A stretch of 64,000 bases of DNA from Hylemonella gracilis ATCC 19624 (GTDB lineage: Bacteria; Pseudomonadota; Gammaproteobacteria; Burkholderiales; Burkholderiaceae_C): positions 1 to 64,000 of the forward strand of contig NZ_AEGR01000080.1 in NCBI RefSeq assembly GCF_000211835.1, read 5' to 3'. A program made the position numbers and the translations under genes. This document shows positions 40,240 through 50,437 of this stretch, piece by piece. How positions within the stretch are numbered: the first letter of the stretch is position 1; every line of letters begins with the position of its first letter. A model generated the notes under the pieces. It worked only from the letters and a program-made list of their open reading frames with translations. It was not told the origin of the DNA and made no database searches.

Positions 40240-42560
40240 CAGAATGTGGTCCCGATCTGGAATTGGAGATGTTGGATTCTATCGCCATCGAACTTGCGCA
40301 CGGGCCAGGCGTAGGCCAGGCGCAAGGGGCCCATCGGCGAAATCCAGCTCAGACCCAAGCCCGCGCCAGAGCGCCAGTCACTGGGACTGATGTCCTGGTC
40401 CGGACCATAGACGTTGCCCGTGTCATAGAAGGCGTAGACGCGCAAAGTGCGGTCGTTGCCCGCGCCGGGGAACGGTGCTTGCAGTTCAAAGTTCAGGTTA
40501 AATTTCTTAGATCCGCCATAGCTATTGCCCGAGTCTGGATCACGCGGGCCTAGGCTGCCGGGTTCAAAACCTCTGACCGAGCCCAGTCCCCCACCGTAGT
40601 AGTTCTTGAACATCGGATAGGGACGATCCCCGAGCGCAAACCCCCAGCCCAGATCGCTGTTCATGGCGAGCGTGTATTGTTTGGTCAGAGGGATGTAATG
40701 CTGGTATTGGTACGTGCTGCGAAGGTACTGCAATTCACCCCCGAAGAAACTCGGACTCCATTCAAGCGAGGCGCGCAGATAGTTGCCCTGGGTCGGAACC
40801 AAGGCGCTGTCACGGTTATCCCGACCCCATCCCAGCGTCAATGGGTAGCCCAAGCTGTTGCGGCCGAATTCGTTGATGTAACGTTCGTAGGCAGCAGGCA
40901 GGTAATTCCCAGGAACAATGGTCGTGCTTTCAATGCCGGCTCCGACGTACACGGTATCGCGCTCACTCACCGGCAAGCCGAAGCGCACGCTGCCGCCCTG
41001 GGTCTCGACGGAGTAAGCCGAGGTATCGGTGTAGGGCCGGGAAATCCGGTCGTACAAATCAAAACTCCGGGAAACGCCATCCTCTGTGAAATAAGGGTCG
41101 GTGGTGTTCAGCACCACGGTGCGATTGACCTTGCTCGTGTCCAGCTGGATACCCAGCGAGTTACCGCTGCCGAAAGCGTTACGTTGACTGATACCAAACT
41201 GCAAGCCCAACCCCTCGCTGGTGGAATAACCCGCGCCCAGCGTCAAACTGCCCGTGGGCCGTTCCTTGACATTGAGATTCAGGTCCACCTGATCGGAGGT
41301 GCCGGGGACTTCGCTGGTTTCGACGGTGACTTGGTCGAAATAGCCCAAACGGTCGACACGATTGCGAGACAAGCGGATCTTGTCGCCGTCGTACCAAGCC
41401 GATTCATATTGCCGCAGTTCCCGACGGATGACTTCATCCCTCGTCCGTGTGTTGCCCGCGATGTTGACGCGACGGACATAGGCGCGTCGCGCGGGTTCAG
41501 CGTTCAGCACCAGGGCGACCCGATTGGTCGCGCGATCGATCTCGGGTTGCGAATTCACGCGGGCGAAGGCATAGCCGAAACGGCCAAAATGCTCGGTGAA
41601 GGCCTGCACGGTCTCGGCAACTTGATCGGCGTTGTAAGCCTCACCAGGACGGATGGTGATCAAGGTCTTGAACTCGTCTTCACGACCCAGGTAGTTGCCG
41701 GCCAGACGCACCGCGGACACGACGAAACGCTCACCCTCGGTCACGTTGATGGTGATGCTCATGTCCTGCTTGTTCGGAGCCATGGCCACCTGGGTCGAAT
41801 CGATGCGGAACTCCAGATAGCCCCGGGCCAGGTAGTAAGAGCGCAAGGTCTCCATGTCCGCGTTCAGCTTGGCGCGTGAATACCGGTTGGACTTGGTGTA
41901 CCAGCTCATCCAGTTGCCAGTATCCAAATCAAACAGGTTGCGCAGCGTCGCTTCTGAATACACCTTGTTGCCAGCGATGCGGATCTCACTGATCTTGGCC
42001 GGCTCGCCTTCGGTCACGCTGAAACTCAAGGCCACGCGGTTACGTTCCGCTGGAGTGACCGTGCTGACCACCTCGGCCGCGTAGAGGCTGCGGTTGATGT
42101 ATTGACGCTTGAGTTCCTGCTCGGCCCGATCCAGCAACGCCTTGTCAAAAGGGCGCCCCTCCGCCAGACCAATGTCCTTGAGCGCCTGAGTGAGCACGGT
42201 TTGGTCAAACTCGCGCACGCCGTTGAATTCCAGGCTCACCACGGTGGGGCGCTCCTGCACGACAACCACCAACACATCCCCCTTCACTTCAAGGCGGACG
42301 TCGGTGAACAAACCCAAAGCGAAAAGCGCCCGTATGGAGGCGCCGCCCTTGTCGTCGTCATAACGGTCACCGATGCGCAGCGGCAGCGAGGCGAACACCG
42401 TGCCCGGTTCCACGCGCTGCAGGCCCTCCACCTGAATGTCACGAACAGTGAACGGTTCGACCGCTCGCGCAGGCGTCACTGCGAACAGTGCAGAGAACAC
42501 AACCAGCAGGGCCATCGGCCAGAACCGGGCCATCAAACGAAAACGAGGAAACAGCATCAA
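40239..42560 (-). CDS. bamA: Outer-membrane protein assembly factor BamA
   Basis: 773 residues. A signal peptide (about 1-33, ending ARA) precedes five POTRA domains (about 35-425), then a 16-strand Omp85 barrel with the conserved GFEPGSLGPRD-type lid region and a C-terminal Phe. It inserts beta-barrels into the outer membrane, including the two barrels encoded at 50438-51668. Located between rseP and skp as usual. Confidence 0.97.
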   Translation of the reverse strand: MMLFPRFRLMARFWPMALLVVFSALFAVTPARAVEPFTVRDIQVEGLQRVEPGTVFASLPLRIGDRYDDDKGGASIRALFALGLFTDVRLEVKGDVLVVVVQERPTVVSLEFNGVREFDQTVLTQALKDIGLAEGRPFDKALLDRAEQELKRQYINRSLYAAEVVSTVTPAERNRVALSFSVTEGEPAKISEIRIAGNKVYSEATLRNLFDLDTGNWMSWYTKSNRYSRAKLNADMETLRSYYLARGYLEFRIDSTQVAMAPNKQDMSITINVTEGERFVVSAVRLAGNYLGREDEFKTLITIRPGEAYNADQVAETVQAFTEHFGRFGYAFARVNSQPEIDRATNRVALVLNAEPARRAYVRRVNIAGNTRTRDEVIRRELRQYESAWYDGDKIRLSRNRVDRLGYFDQVTVETSEVPGTSDQVDLNLNVKERPTGSLTLGAGYSTSEGLGLQFGISQRNAFGSGNSLGIQLDTSKVNRTVVLNTTDPYFTEDGVSRSFDLYDRISRPYTDTSAYSVETQGGSVRFGLPVSERDTVYVGAGIESTTIVPGNYLPAAYERYINEFGRNSLGYPLTLGWGRDNRDSALVPTQGNYLRASLEWSPSFFGGELQYLRSTYQYQHYIPLTKQYTLAMNSDLGWGFALGDRPYPMFKNYYGGGLGSVRGFEPGSLGPRDPDSGNSYGGSKKFNLNFELQAPFPGAGNDRTLRVYAFYDTGNVYGPDQDISPSDWRSGAGLGLSWISPMGPLRLAYAWPVRKFDGDRIQHLQFQIGTTF

Positions 42561-42610
42561 CAGCGCAGTCAGGGGATGGGGGCGGCCTTTATGGAATCAA
42601 CCCGTGGTTA

Positions 42611-44002
42611 TCAGCCCAATAAACGGGTGACGTCATTGACGAGGGCAATGGACATCATGAGCGCCAGCACGACAACGCCGAATCGCTGGAGCCAAGCCTG
42701 GCTGGCCTCGGATACAGGACGGCCCGTCAGACCCTCCCAGAGATAATACATGAGGTGCCCACCATCAAGCAGTGGCAAGGGAAGCAAATTGAGCACGCCG
42801 AGACTCACACTGATGAGCGCCAGGAAGACCAGATAAGCCGAAAGGCCCAAGCTGGCGGAACGCCCCGCGTAATCGGCGATGGTCAGGGGACCGCTCAGGT
42901 TCTTGAGCGAGGCCTCTCCGATCACCATCCGTCCCAGCGTCTTGAGTGTCAAGGCCGAGACATCCCAGGTCTTGACGATGCCCAGCCACAATCCGTCGAA
43001 CAGGCCGTACCGTACCAAGCGCATTTCAGGCTGGGAGCCTATGTAAGCACCGATTCTTCCGACCGTGCGCCCCATGGAGTGCGAGTCGCCCACAGTCGAG
43101 GCGTCCTGCACCACGACTTCAGGCCGTACGTCCACCACGAGGATCTGGCCGGCCCGGTCGATGCGCCAGCGCTGGACTTTCGCGACACCGTCGGCTGCGC
43201 TGGCACGGATCAGCTCGCGAAGCTGGCGACCGTCCCGCATCGCCACATCGTCGACGCTCAGCACCTTATCTCCCTTGCGCAGGCCGGCGGTCTGGGCCGC
43301 GCCATCGGCCAACAGATCACCGATTTCGGGCTTGCTAAGGGGTGCGATGAGTCCAATGCGTTCAAGCAGCTCCGGGGCAGCCTCGCGCGCCTCCAGGGCG
43401 GCCAGACCGAGCCGGACCTGCGTCCCATCATCGAGCAGCAGGCGTGCGTCACGTCCAGCCAGCGCCGCTTGGCTCATGAGCCAAGTCAAATCCTCAAAAG
43501 ACTGCACGGGCTGCAGATCGTCGACTTCGAGGTCGGCCGCGTCATAGCCAGCCCGCGCCACACGCTCTCCGCCCAACAGCCCGGCCCGATCGGCGACAGA
43601 CCCGGACACCGGCACGCCGAGCACAGGCGCGGCCATTTGCACACCGCTCCAGTTGAGCGCTGCATAGAGCAACGCGGCCAGACCAAGGTTTGCCAGCGGG
43701 CCCGCAGCGACGATGAGAACACGCGAGCGCAAAGGCTGAAGATTGAAGGCCCGATGGCGCTCCTGAGCTGCCACAGGTGCCTCGCGCTCATCGAGCATCT
43801 TCACGTAACCACCGAGCGGCAGCGCACTCAGCGCGAACTCGGTACCCGATTTGGGTGAGGTCCAACGCAAAACGACGGGTCCAAAGCCGATGGAAAAACG
43901 CAGCACTTTCACACCGCACGCCACCGCCATGCGGTAGTGGCCGTACTCGTGAATGGCGATCAGAAGACTGAGTGCGAGAACAAATGCGGCGATTGTCAGC
44001 AA
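42611..44002 (-). CDS. rseP: RIP metalloprotease RseP
   Basis: 463 residues. Zinc motif HEYGH at residues 18-22 in the first transmembrane helix; two PDZ-like domains in the periplasmic loop; the C-terminal helix has NLLPLPLLDGG. It performs site-2 cleavage of anti-sigma-E. No ATG fits; a TTG at 44002 with GAAGGA 6-7 bases upstream, overlapping the end of dxr, is the best start. Confidence 0.94.
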   Translation of the reverse strand: MLTIAAFVLALSLLIAIHEYGHYRMAVACGVKVLRFSIGFGPVVLRWTSPKSGTEFALSALPLGGYVKMLDEREAPVAAQERHRAFNLQPLRSRVLIVAAGPLANLGLAALLYAALNWSGVQMAAPVLGVPVSGSVADRAGLLGGERVARAGYDAADLEVDDLQPVQSFEDLTWLMSQAALAGRDARLLLDDGTQVRLGLAALEAREAAPELLERIGLIAPLSKPEIGDLLADGAAQTAGLRKGDKVLSVDDVAMRDGRQLRELIRASAADGVAKVQRWRIDRAGQILVVDVRPEVVVQDASTVGDSHSMGRTVGRIGAYIGSQPEMRLVRYGLFDGLWLGIVKTWDVSALTLKTLGRMVIGEASLKNLSGPLTIADYAGRSASLGLSAYLVFLALISVSLGVLNLLPLPLLDGGHLMYYLWEGLTGRPVSEASQAWLQRFGVVVLALMMSIALVNDVTRLLG

Positions 44003-44012
44003 GATGGGTCCT

Positions 44013-45218
44013 TCAGGCCGCCTGCAAGGACAGGCGCTGCACACATTGCTCAGCCACGGCGCGGGAGCGCTCATCCAAGGCCAGCAGATCCTCCAAGGCG
44101 GCCGGAGGGGCCGCCGCGGACAGCCTGGGTGAGATGCTTTCCAGCACCGAAAAGTTCACTGCGTGAATCTGGTCAAAACGGATGCGCCGATCGAGGAAGG
44201 CGGCCACCGCGATTTCGTTGGCCGCGTTCAGCACGGCTGTTGACCCTGCCGGACCCCGCAAGGTCTCCCAAGCCAGCGCGAGCCCCGGATAGCGCAGGTG
44301 ATCAGGCGACTGGAAACTCAGGCCGGTCAGCTTCGTGAAATCGAGCGCCGCCGCCCCCGACTCGATCCTCTCGGGGAACGACAAACCATAGGCAATCGGT
44401 ACACGCATGTCAGGCGTACCCAGCTGAGCCAGCACCGAGTTATCTCGGCAGACCACCATGGAATGCACGATCTGTTGCGGATGGATCAGGACACGCACCT
44501 GCTCTGGCGCAAGATCGAAGAGCCATTTGGCCTCGATCACTTCCAGCGCCTTGTTCATCATGGTGGCCGAATCGACGGAGATCTTGCGCCCCATCGCGAA
44601 GTTGGGATGCGCCACGGCCTGTTCGGGGGTGACCGCGGAAAAAGTGGCCGGGTCCCGCTCACGGAACGGCCCGCCGGAAGAGGTCAGCAGGATATGGTCA
44701 ATGCGCTGCGACCAGGTCGAGCGATCCTCGGGCAGGCACTGAAAGATGGCCGAATGCTCGCTGTCGATGGGCAGCAGCAGCGCGCCCCCCTCACGCACCG
44801 CGTCCATGAACAAGGCACCGCCGACAACGATGGCTTCCTTGTTGGCCAGCAACAAGCGCTTGCCGGCGCGCGCCGCGGCGAGGCACGGCGCCAGGCCAGC
44901 CGCGCCCACGATGGCGGCCATGACCACATCCGTTGCCTCATGCGCGGCAACTTCGCACAAGGCCGTCTCGCCACTGAGCACCCGCGTGGAAATCCCCTCG
45001 GCCTTGATCCGACTGGCCAGCAAGCGCCCCGCCGCCTCATCGGCCATGACTGCGTACGCGGGTTTGAAGCGCGCGCACTGCGCCAGCATCTCGTCTACAC
45101 GACTGGCGGCGGTCAAGGCGAAAACTTCGAACCGCTCAGGGTGACGGGCCAAGACATCCAGGGTATTGACGCCAATCGAGCCCGTGGAGCCAAGGACGGC
45201 GACGCGCTGCTTTGTCAT
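44013..45218 (-). CDS. dxr: 1-deoxy-D-xylulose-5-phosphate reductoisomerase
   Basis: 401 residues. NADPH-binding GSTGSIG at residues 10-16; metal- and substrate-binding region includes SVDSATMMNKALEVIEA near 190. It makes methylerythritol phosphate, committing carbon to isoprenoids and so to the undecaprenyl carrier made by uppS. Located 10 bases before rseP and 27 after cdsA. Confidence 0.97.
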   Translation of the reverse strand: MTKQRVAVLGSTGSIGVNTLDVLARHPERFEVFALTAASRVDEMLAQCARFKPAYAVMADEAAGRLLASRIKAEGISTRVLSGETALCEVAAHEATDVVMAAIVGAAGLAPCLAAARAGKRLLLANKEAIVVGGALFMDAVREGGALLLPIDSEHSAIFQCLPEDRSTWSQRIDHILLTSSGGPFRERDPATFSAVTPEQAVAHPNFAMGRKISVDSATMMNKALEVIEAKWLFDLAPEQVRVLIHPQQIVHSMVVCRDNSVLAQLGTPDMRVPIAYGLSFPERIESGAAALDFTKLTGLSFQSPDHLRYPGLALAWETLRGPAGSTAVLNAANEIAVAAFLDRRIRFDQIHAVNFSVLESISPRLSAAAPPAALEDLLALDERSRAVAEQCVQRLSLQAA

Positions 45219-45245
45219 GTTGAGGGTTCCGGGAAAAACGAAGGC

Positions 45246-46115
45246 TCAGCGCGCCCAAGCATGCAACATCAGGGCGAGTGGCAAAGTGGGCAAGAGCGCA
45301 TCGACTCGGTCCAGCACGCCGCCATGACCAGGCAAGAGGCCACTGCTGTCCTTCATGCCCGCGCTGCGCTTGACCAGGGATTCCACGAGGTCCCCCACAA
45401 TGCTCATGGCCGTCAAAAAAACCAATGCGAGGGCCAAGCCCACCGCCCCAGCGCTCGATGCGCCAAGCACTGCATAGAGACTGGGACCAGGCAGCACAGC
45501 AGAGCGCTCCAGGGCCAGCCAAACCAAGGCGAGCACGAAGACGCCCAGCAAGCCACCCCACGCGCCCTCCCAGCTTTTGTTCGGGCTGATGCTGGGCGCA
45601 AGGCGCTGGCGCGTGTAACGCCCACCCAAGGCCTTGCCCGCGAAATAAGCGGCGATATCGGCCACCCAGACGAGCACGAGCACCGATAGCAAGAAGGCGA
45701 TCCCCAACTCACGGGCACGCACCACGGCGAGCCAGGTCAGCCAGAGCGCGGCCCAGCCGGCGATCAAGCGCAGCGCGCGGGGCACGCTTGCCCAACGTGT
45801 CACGCCGGCACGCAACAAGGCGGCACCCACCAGCACCCACAACAAGCCCCCGAGTGTCCACACCCAGACCGATGTCGCGCGGAATCCGCCGCCGACCCAG
45901 CTCAGCAGGCAAGCGCATACGCACAGCAGAACACCGGCCCACGTGAGCAAGCCGGCGCGACGCTGCCTAGGATCATTCAAACGCCCCCACTCCCACGCCC
46001 CACCGGCAATCAGCACCAGCGTCACAGCTCGCCAGTAGGTGGTGTCTGGGTGAAAGAGCGCGGGCAGCAGAAGCGCCAGGAGGACGATGGCGGTGATGAC
46101 GCGTTGCTTGAGCAT
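45246..46115 (-). CDS. cdsA: Phosphatidate cytidylyltransferase
   Basis: 289 residues with about eight transmembrane helices. The C-terminal CDP-diglyceride synthetase signature SLVKRSAGMKDSS ... GHGGVLDRVD is present. It forms CDP-diacylglycerol for all phospholipids. The ATG at 46115 (MLKQRVITAIV) is the family start; the frame extends upstream without homology. Confidence 0.95.
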   Translation of the reverse strand: MLKQRVITAIVLLALLLPALFHPDTTYWRAVTLVLIAGGAWEWGRLNDPRQRRAGLLTWAGVLLCVCACLLSWVGGGFRATSVWVWTLGGLLWVLVGAALLRAGVTRWASVPRALRLIAGWAALWLTWLAVVRARELGIAFLLSVLVLVWVADIAAYFAGKALGGRYTRQRLAPSISPNKSWEGAWGGLLGVFVLALVWLALERSAVLPGPSLYAVLGASSAGAVGLALALVFLTAMSIVGDLVESLVKRSAGMKDSSGLLPGHGGVLDRVDALLPTLPLALMLHAWAR

Positions 46116-46188
46116 GGGTCCTTGTCTCCTGACTGGTACGGTACCGACTCCGTGGGAGCTCGGGGGGGGTTGCATCATGCCCGAGGCT

Positions 46189-46959
46189 TCAAGCCGCCTG
46201 GGACTGTCTCGAGCTGGACGTTGAGGCTGAAGACGAGGCTGGCGAGGGAACACGGCCATAACGCCGCTCACGCTTCGCATAGGCCGCGATGGCACGATCC
46301 AATTCCGCCTCGTCGAAGTCTGGCCAGAGCATCTCACTGAAATACAGCTCGGCATAGGCCGCCTGCCAGAGCAGAAAGTTGGACAGGCGTAACTCACCGC
46401 CCGTGCGTATCAACAGGTCGGGGTCAGCCACGTGGGCCAGGGCCAGGGCGCTGGCCAACGTGGCCTCGGTCACCTCGACCTTCGCCGCGGCCAGTTTCGC
46501 CGCAGCCTGAACCAAGTCCCAGCGTCCCCCGTAGTTGAAACAAACGTTCAGGATCAGACGGTCGTTGCCCGCTGTCGCTTGCTCGGCCGTGGTCAACCCG
46601 GTCCGCACCTTTTCGGAAAGGTTCGCGCGCTCGCCCACGAAGTGCAAACGCACGCCATCGGCGTGCATCTGGGGGACTTCCTTGGCCAGGGCTCCGGCGA
46701 GCAACTCCATGAGGCCTGACACCTCTTCCGCAGGTCGGTTCCAGTTTTCAGAAGAAAAAGCGAAGACCGTCAGCACCGCCACGCCGCGCTCCAAACACGC
46801 GCGTATGCAACGGCGCAGACTTTCCATGCCTTGCCGATGCCCCGCCAGGCGTGGCAGCAGGCGCCGCGTGGCCCAGCGACCATTCCCGTCCATCACGATG
46901 GCGATGTGCGTGGGTACCCCAAGGGAGGGGGCGCGGTTGAGGATGGCTTTCATGCGCAT
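46189..46959 (-). CDS. uppS: Undecaprenyl diphosphate synthase
   Basis: About 256 residues. The cis-prenyltransferase P-loop is IVMDGNGRWA near residue 21, and the C-terminal RTGGELRLSNFLLWQ is conserved. It elongates farnesyl diphosphate to the C55 carrier used for peptidoglycan and O-antigen. The start is uncertain: ATGs at 46959 and 46953 and a TTG at 46974 are in frame and none has a good ribosome site. Confidence 0.94.
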   Translation of the reverse strand: MRMKAILNRAPSLGVPTHIAIVMDGNGRWATRRLLPRLAGHRQGMESLRRCIRACLERGVAVLTVFAFSSENWNRPAEEVSGLMELLAGALAKEVPQMHADGVRLHFVGERANLSEKVRTGLTTAEQATAGNDRLILNVCFNYGGRWDLVQAAAKLAAAKVEVTEATLASALALAHVADPDLLIRTGGELRLSNFLLWQAAYAELYFSEMLWPDFDEAELDRAIAAYAKRERRYGRVPSPASSSASTSSSRQSQAA

Positions 46960-46987
46960 CTGCAGCAGGAACAAGGGAGACGGCCGG

Positions 46988-47551
46988 TCAAACGGCCATC
47001 ACCTCTTGCTCCTTGGCGGCGACCAGTTGATCGATGGTCGCGACATGCTTGTCCGTGAACTTCTGAATGTCGGCCTCGGCGCGCTTCTGATCGTCCTCGG
47101 AGGCGGTCTTGTCCTTCACCAACTTCTTGACGGCTTCGTTCCCGTCACGACGAAGGTTGCGCACGGCGATCTTGGCCGCCTCGCCTTCGTTGCGCACGAG
47201 CTTGGTCATTTCCTTGCGGCGTTCCTCGCTCATGGGCGGCATGGGCACGCGGATCAGGTCGCCCATGGACGCGGGGTTCAGACCCAAGTCGCTTTCGCGG
47301 ATGGCCTTCTCGATCTTGGCACCCATGCCCTTTTCCCAGGGCTGAACGCTGATGGTGCGTGCGTCCAGCAGCGCCACATTGGCGACTTGGCTCAAGGGAA
47401 CCATGGAGCCGTAGTACTCCACTTGCACGGCGTCCAGCAAGGCGGGGTTGGCGCGACCGGTGCGGATCTTGGACAAGTTGTTCTTCAGTGCCTCGATGGA
47501 CTGGTCCATCTTGCCTTCGACGTTTTTCTTGATGTCTGCAATCGTGGTCAT
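46988..47551 (-). CDS. frr: Ribosome recycling factor
   Basis: 187 residues (E. coli 185). Starts [15 protein letters not shown] with GGAG about 7 bases upstream, so longer starts were rejected. The conserved [12 protein letters not shown] and the C-terminal triple-helix bundle are present. It splits post-termination ribosomes with EF-G. Follows pyrH by 75 bases. Confidence 0.97.
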   Translation of the reverse strand: MTTIADIKKNVEGKMDQSIEALKNNLSKIRTGRANPALLDAVQVEYYGSMVPLSQVANVALLDARTISVQPWEKGMGAKIEKAIRESDLGLNPASMGDLIRVPMPPMSEERRKEMTKLVRNEGEAAKIAVRNLRRDGNEAVKKLVKDKTASEDDQKRAEADIQKFTDKHVATIDQLVAAKEQEVMAV

Positions 47552-47626
47552 GTGGATCTCCTGCACGTACAGGCAAAAATCGGAACTTGGGACTCGACGG
47601 TGAAAGTTATGGGCGCCGTGTATGCA

Positions 47627-48349
47627 TCAAAGACTCACCAAAGTACCTTCGTCTTCGCCCAGCACCACGCGCTTGAGGGCGCCGTGCTTGAAGATCGAGA
47701 ACACCTTGATCGGCAGCTTCTGGTCACGGCACAAAGCAAATGCCGTTGCATCCATGATGCCCAGATTGCGCTGGATGGCCTCGTCAAAGGAGAGACGACT
47801 GTAGCGCGTGGCGCTCTTGTCTTTGGCAGGGTCGGCTGTGTAGACGCCATCGACCTTGGTGGCCTTGAGCACCACCTCGGCGCCAATTTCCGCGCCACGC
47901 AGGGCCGCGGCTGTGTCCGTCGTGAAAAAGGGGTTGCCCGTGCCCGCCGCGAAGACGACGACCTTGCCTTCCTCGAGGTACTGCAAAGCCTTGGGACGCA
48001 CATAAGGCTCCACCACCTGTTCGATGGCGATCGCCGACATCACGCGGGCCGTGAGACCCGCCTTGTTCATCGTGTCGGCCAAGGCCAAGGCGTTCATCAC
48101 GGTGGCGAGCATCCCCATGTAGTCGGCCGTGGCGCGATCCATGCCGACCGAGCCACCCGCGACACCACGGAAGATGTTGCCGCCGCCGATGACCACGGCC
48201 ACTTCGACGCCCATGCGGGTGACCTCGGCGACTTCCTCGACCATGCGCACGATGGTGGCGCGGTTGATGCCAAAGGCATCATCCCCCATCAAGGCTTCAC
48301 CGGACAGCTTGAGCAAAATGCGCTTGTGGGCCGGCTGCGGGGTGGACAT
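47627..48349 (-). CDS. pyrH: UMP kinase
   Basis: 240 residues, amino acid kinase fold. [12 protein letters not shown] at the N-terminus and IGGGNIFRG near residue 57 form the phosphate-binding loops. It phosphorylates UMP to UDP. The ATG at 48349 ([11 protein letters not shown]) is the family start. Confidence 0.97.
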   Translation of the reverse strand: MSTPQPAHKRILLKLSGEALMGDDAFGINRATIVRMVEEVAEVTRMGVEVAVVIGGGNIFRGVAGGSVGMDRATADYMGMLATVMNALALADTMNKAGLTARVMSAIAIEQVVEPYVRPKALQYLEEGKVVVFAAGTGNPFFTTDTAAALRGAEIGAEVVLKATKVDGVYTADPAKDKSATRYSRLSFDEAIQRNLGIMDATAFALCRDQKLPIKVFSIFKHGALKRVVLGEDEGTLVSL

Positions 48350-48468
48350 GGGAGACTCCAGAAAGGAAAGAAGGCGGGGCGCGAACGGAAATTTACCGGA
48401 TTTCAACCGGCTACCACCCACCGCCGGACCCTTTGCGCGGCGATGGATGGCAATGCGTCACAAGAGCA

Positions 48469-49365
48469 TCAGGCTTGCTTGGCGGCCGCCACCTGTGCAG
48501 CCACCTCGGCGGCGAAATCGTCAACCTTCTTCTCAATGCCTTCGCCCACGACGTACAGCGTGAAGCTCTTGATCGTGGTGTTCTTGCTCTTGACGTAGGC
48601 ACCGACAGTCTGCTTGCCATCCGCAGCCTTCACGAAGACTTGGTCGAACAGCGAGACTTCCTTCAGGTACTTCTGCACCGAGCCCTCGACCATCTTGGCG
48701 ACGATGTCGGCAGGCTTGCCAGACTCTGCGGCCTTCTCGGCGGCGACGCGGCGCTCGGTCTCGATCAGCGCGGCCGGCACATCGGCGGACGTCAGGGCCA
48801 CGGGCTTCATCGCGGCCACATGCATGGCCACGTCCTTCGCGGCGACCTCGTCACCGTCGAACTCCACGACCACGCCGATGCGCGTGCCATGCAGGTAGGA
48901 GGCCAGCTTGGCGCCGGAGGCGAAACGCTTGAAGCGGCGGAAACTCATGTTCTCGCCGATCTTGCCGATCAGCCCCTTGCGAACGTCTTCCAGGGTGGGG
49001 CCGAAGCCGTCCTGGCTGTAGGCCACGGTGCCCAGGGCCGCCACGTCGGCCGGGTTGTTCTTGACGATCAGCTGCGCGGCGGCATTCGCCAGGGCCAGGA
49101 AGCTGTCGTTCTTGGTCACGAAGTCGGTTTCGCAGTTGATCTCGATCAGCGAACCCACGCCGTTTTCGATGGCGGAAGCGACCACCCCTTCGGCGGTCAC
49201 GCGGGACGCGGCCTTGCCAGCCTTGGTGCCCAGCTTGACGCGCAGCACTTCCTCGGCCTTGGCCAGGTCGCCATCGGCCTCGGTCAGCGCCTTCTTGCAT
49301 TCCATCATGGGGGCATCGGTCTTGGCGCGCAGTTCGGCGACCATGCTTGCGGTGATTGCAGCCAT
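48469..49365 (-). CDS. tsf: Translation elongation factor Ts
   Basis: 298 residues. N-terminal UBA-like domain with [12 protein letters not shown], core domain containing [12 protein letters not shown] near residue 75. It exchanges GDP for GTP on EF-Tu. Follows rpsB by 109 bases that contain an intrinsic-terminator-like hairpin. Confidence 0.97.
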   Translation of the reverse strand: MAAITASMVAELRAKTDAPMMECKKALTEADGDLAKAEEVLRVKLGTKAGKAASRVTAEGVVASAIENGVGSLIEINCETDFVTKNDSFLALANAAAQLIVKNNPADVAALGTVAYSQDGFGPTLEDVRKGLIGKIGENMSFRRFKRFASGAKLASYLHGTRIGVVVEFDGDEVAAKDVAMHVAAMKPVALTSADVPAALIETERRVAAEKAAESGKPADIVAKMVEGSVQKYLKEVSLFDQVFVKAADGKQTVGAYVKSKNTTIKSFTLYVVGEGIEKKVDDFAAEVAAQVAAAKQA

Positions 49366-49411
49366 TTGTTTACTCCGTCTTGATTTGTTTGGTTCGGTTC
49401 AAACCGGGGCT

Positions 49412-49438
49412 AAAAAAAAGGGGCCTACACGCCCCTTT
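49412..49438 (-). terminator. Terminator-like hairpin between rpsB and tsf
   Basis: On the minus strand AAAGGGGC-GTGTAG-GCCCCTTT is followed by a run of T (eight in all), 36 bases after the rpsB stop and 47 before tsf. It would give partial termination and a lower tsf than rpsB level. Confidence 0.72.
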
Positions 49439-49474
49439 CTTCCCGTCCCTGGTAAAGGGGCGCAGGGCATGAGA

Positions 49475-50224
49475 TCAGGCGGCGTTTTCCACCTCGACGA
49501 ACTCGTCGTCGCCCTCGGCGGACACGGCCTTGACCACGTCTTCCACCGCATTGGCACGGCCTTCGAGGATGGCGTCGGCGATGCCGCGGGCATACAGCGT
49601 GACGGCCTTGGAAGAGTCATCGTTGCCCGGAATCACGTAGTCGATGCCTTCGGGCGAGTGGTTGGAGTCCACCACACCGATCAGGGGAATGCCCAGCTTC
49701 TTGGCTTCGGCCACGGCGATCTTGTGGTAGCCGACGTCGATCACGAAAATGGCGTCCGGCAGCGTCGCCATGTCTTGAATACCACCGATGTCTTTTTCCA
49801 GCTTCTCAAGTTCGCGCTGGAACATCAGTTGCTCTTTCTTGGACATCGCGTCCAGGCCAGCTTCCTGTTGAACCTTCATGTCCTTCAGGCGCTTGAGCGA
49901 GGTCTTGACGGTCTTGAAGTTGGTCAGCATGCCACCCAGCCAACGCTGGTCGACATACGGCACGCCGGCACGCTGGGCCTCGGCGGCCACGATTTCACGG
50001 GCAGTGCGCTTGGTTCCCACGAACAGGATGGTGCCGCGACGGGCCGCCAGCTGCTTCGCGAACTTGGCGGCTTCCTGGAACATCGGCAGCGACTTTTCCA
50101 GGTTGATGATGTGAATCTTGCTGCGATGGCCGAAGATGAAGGGGGCCATCTTGGGATTCCAGAAGCGGGTCTGGTGGCCGAAGTGGACACCGGCTTCCAG
50201 CATTTGACGCATGGTCACGGACAT
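49475..50224 (-). CDS. rpsB: 30S ribosomal protein S2
   Basis: 249 residues (E. coli 241). [20 protein letters not shown] start and [14 protein letters not shown] near residue 95 are family signatures. The acidic C-terminal tail ends EVENAA. First gene of the rpsB-tsf-pyrH-frr series, with its own promoter and a long structured leader. Confidence 0.97.
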   Translation of the reverse strand: MSVTMRQMLEAGVHFGHQTRFWNPKMAPFIFGHRSKIHIINLEKSLPMFQEAAKFAKQLAARRGTILFVGTKRTAREIVAAEAQRAGVPYVDQRWLGGMLTNFKTVKTSLKRLKDMKVQQEAGLDAMSKKEQLMFQRELEKLEKDIGGIQDMATLPDAIFVIDVGYHKIAVAEAKKLGIPLIGVVDSNHSPEGIDYVIPGNDDSSKAVTLYARGIADAILEGRANAVEDVVKAVSAEGDDEFVEVENAA

Positions 50225-50410
50225 GATTGGTAACTCCGAAGGTTAGAACTTAAATCCGGCCCCTATCGCGACGCCAATGGGACGCCGCAACACCTTTGAT
50301 AGGCCGGTTTGCGATTCACTTCACCCGACAAAAACCGCGTGTTCGCGCCCCGATGAAGGGACAACAGAATGCACAAATGGACTTCGGTCTGGCAAAGCCT
50401 TGGAATTATA
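50225..50410 (-). promoter_or_regulatory. rpsB promoter and structured leader
   Basis: TATAAT at 50410-50405 (minus strand) implies a leader of about 175 nt; the -35 is poor. A long hairpin closes with CCGGCC (50307-50302) / GGCCGG (50261-50256), next to a TATC/GATA pairing, about 30 bases before the start codon. Leaders of rpsB bind S2 for autoregulation in other proteobacteria; this one is similar in position, not shown to match. Confidence 0.42.
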
Positions 50411-50437
50411 GCAAAGCCCTAAAACGGGACGACATGT

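Noticed and set aside
46535-48598. Plus-strand frame of nearly 700 codons opposite uppS, frr and pyrH
   Set aside because: Antisense to three essential genes in a canonical operon, without motifs or a ribosome site.
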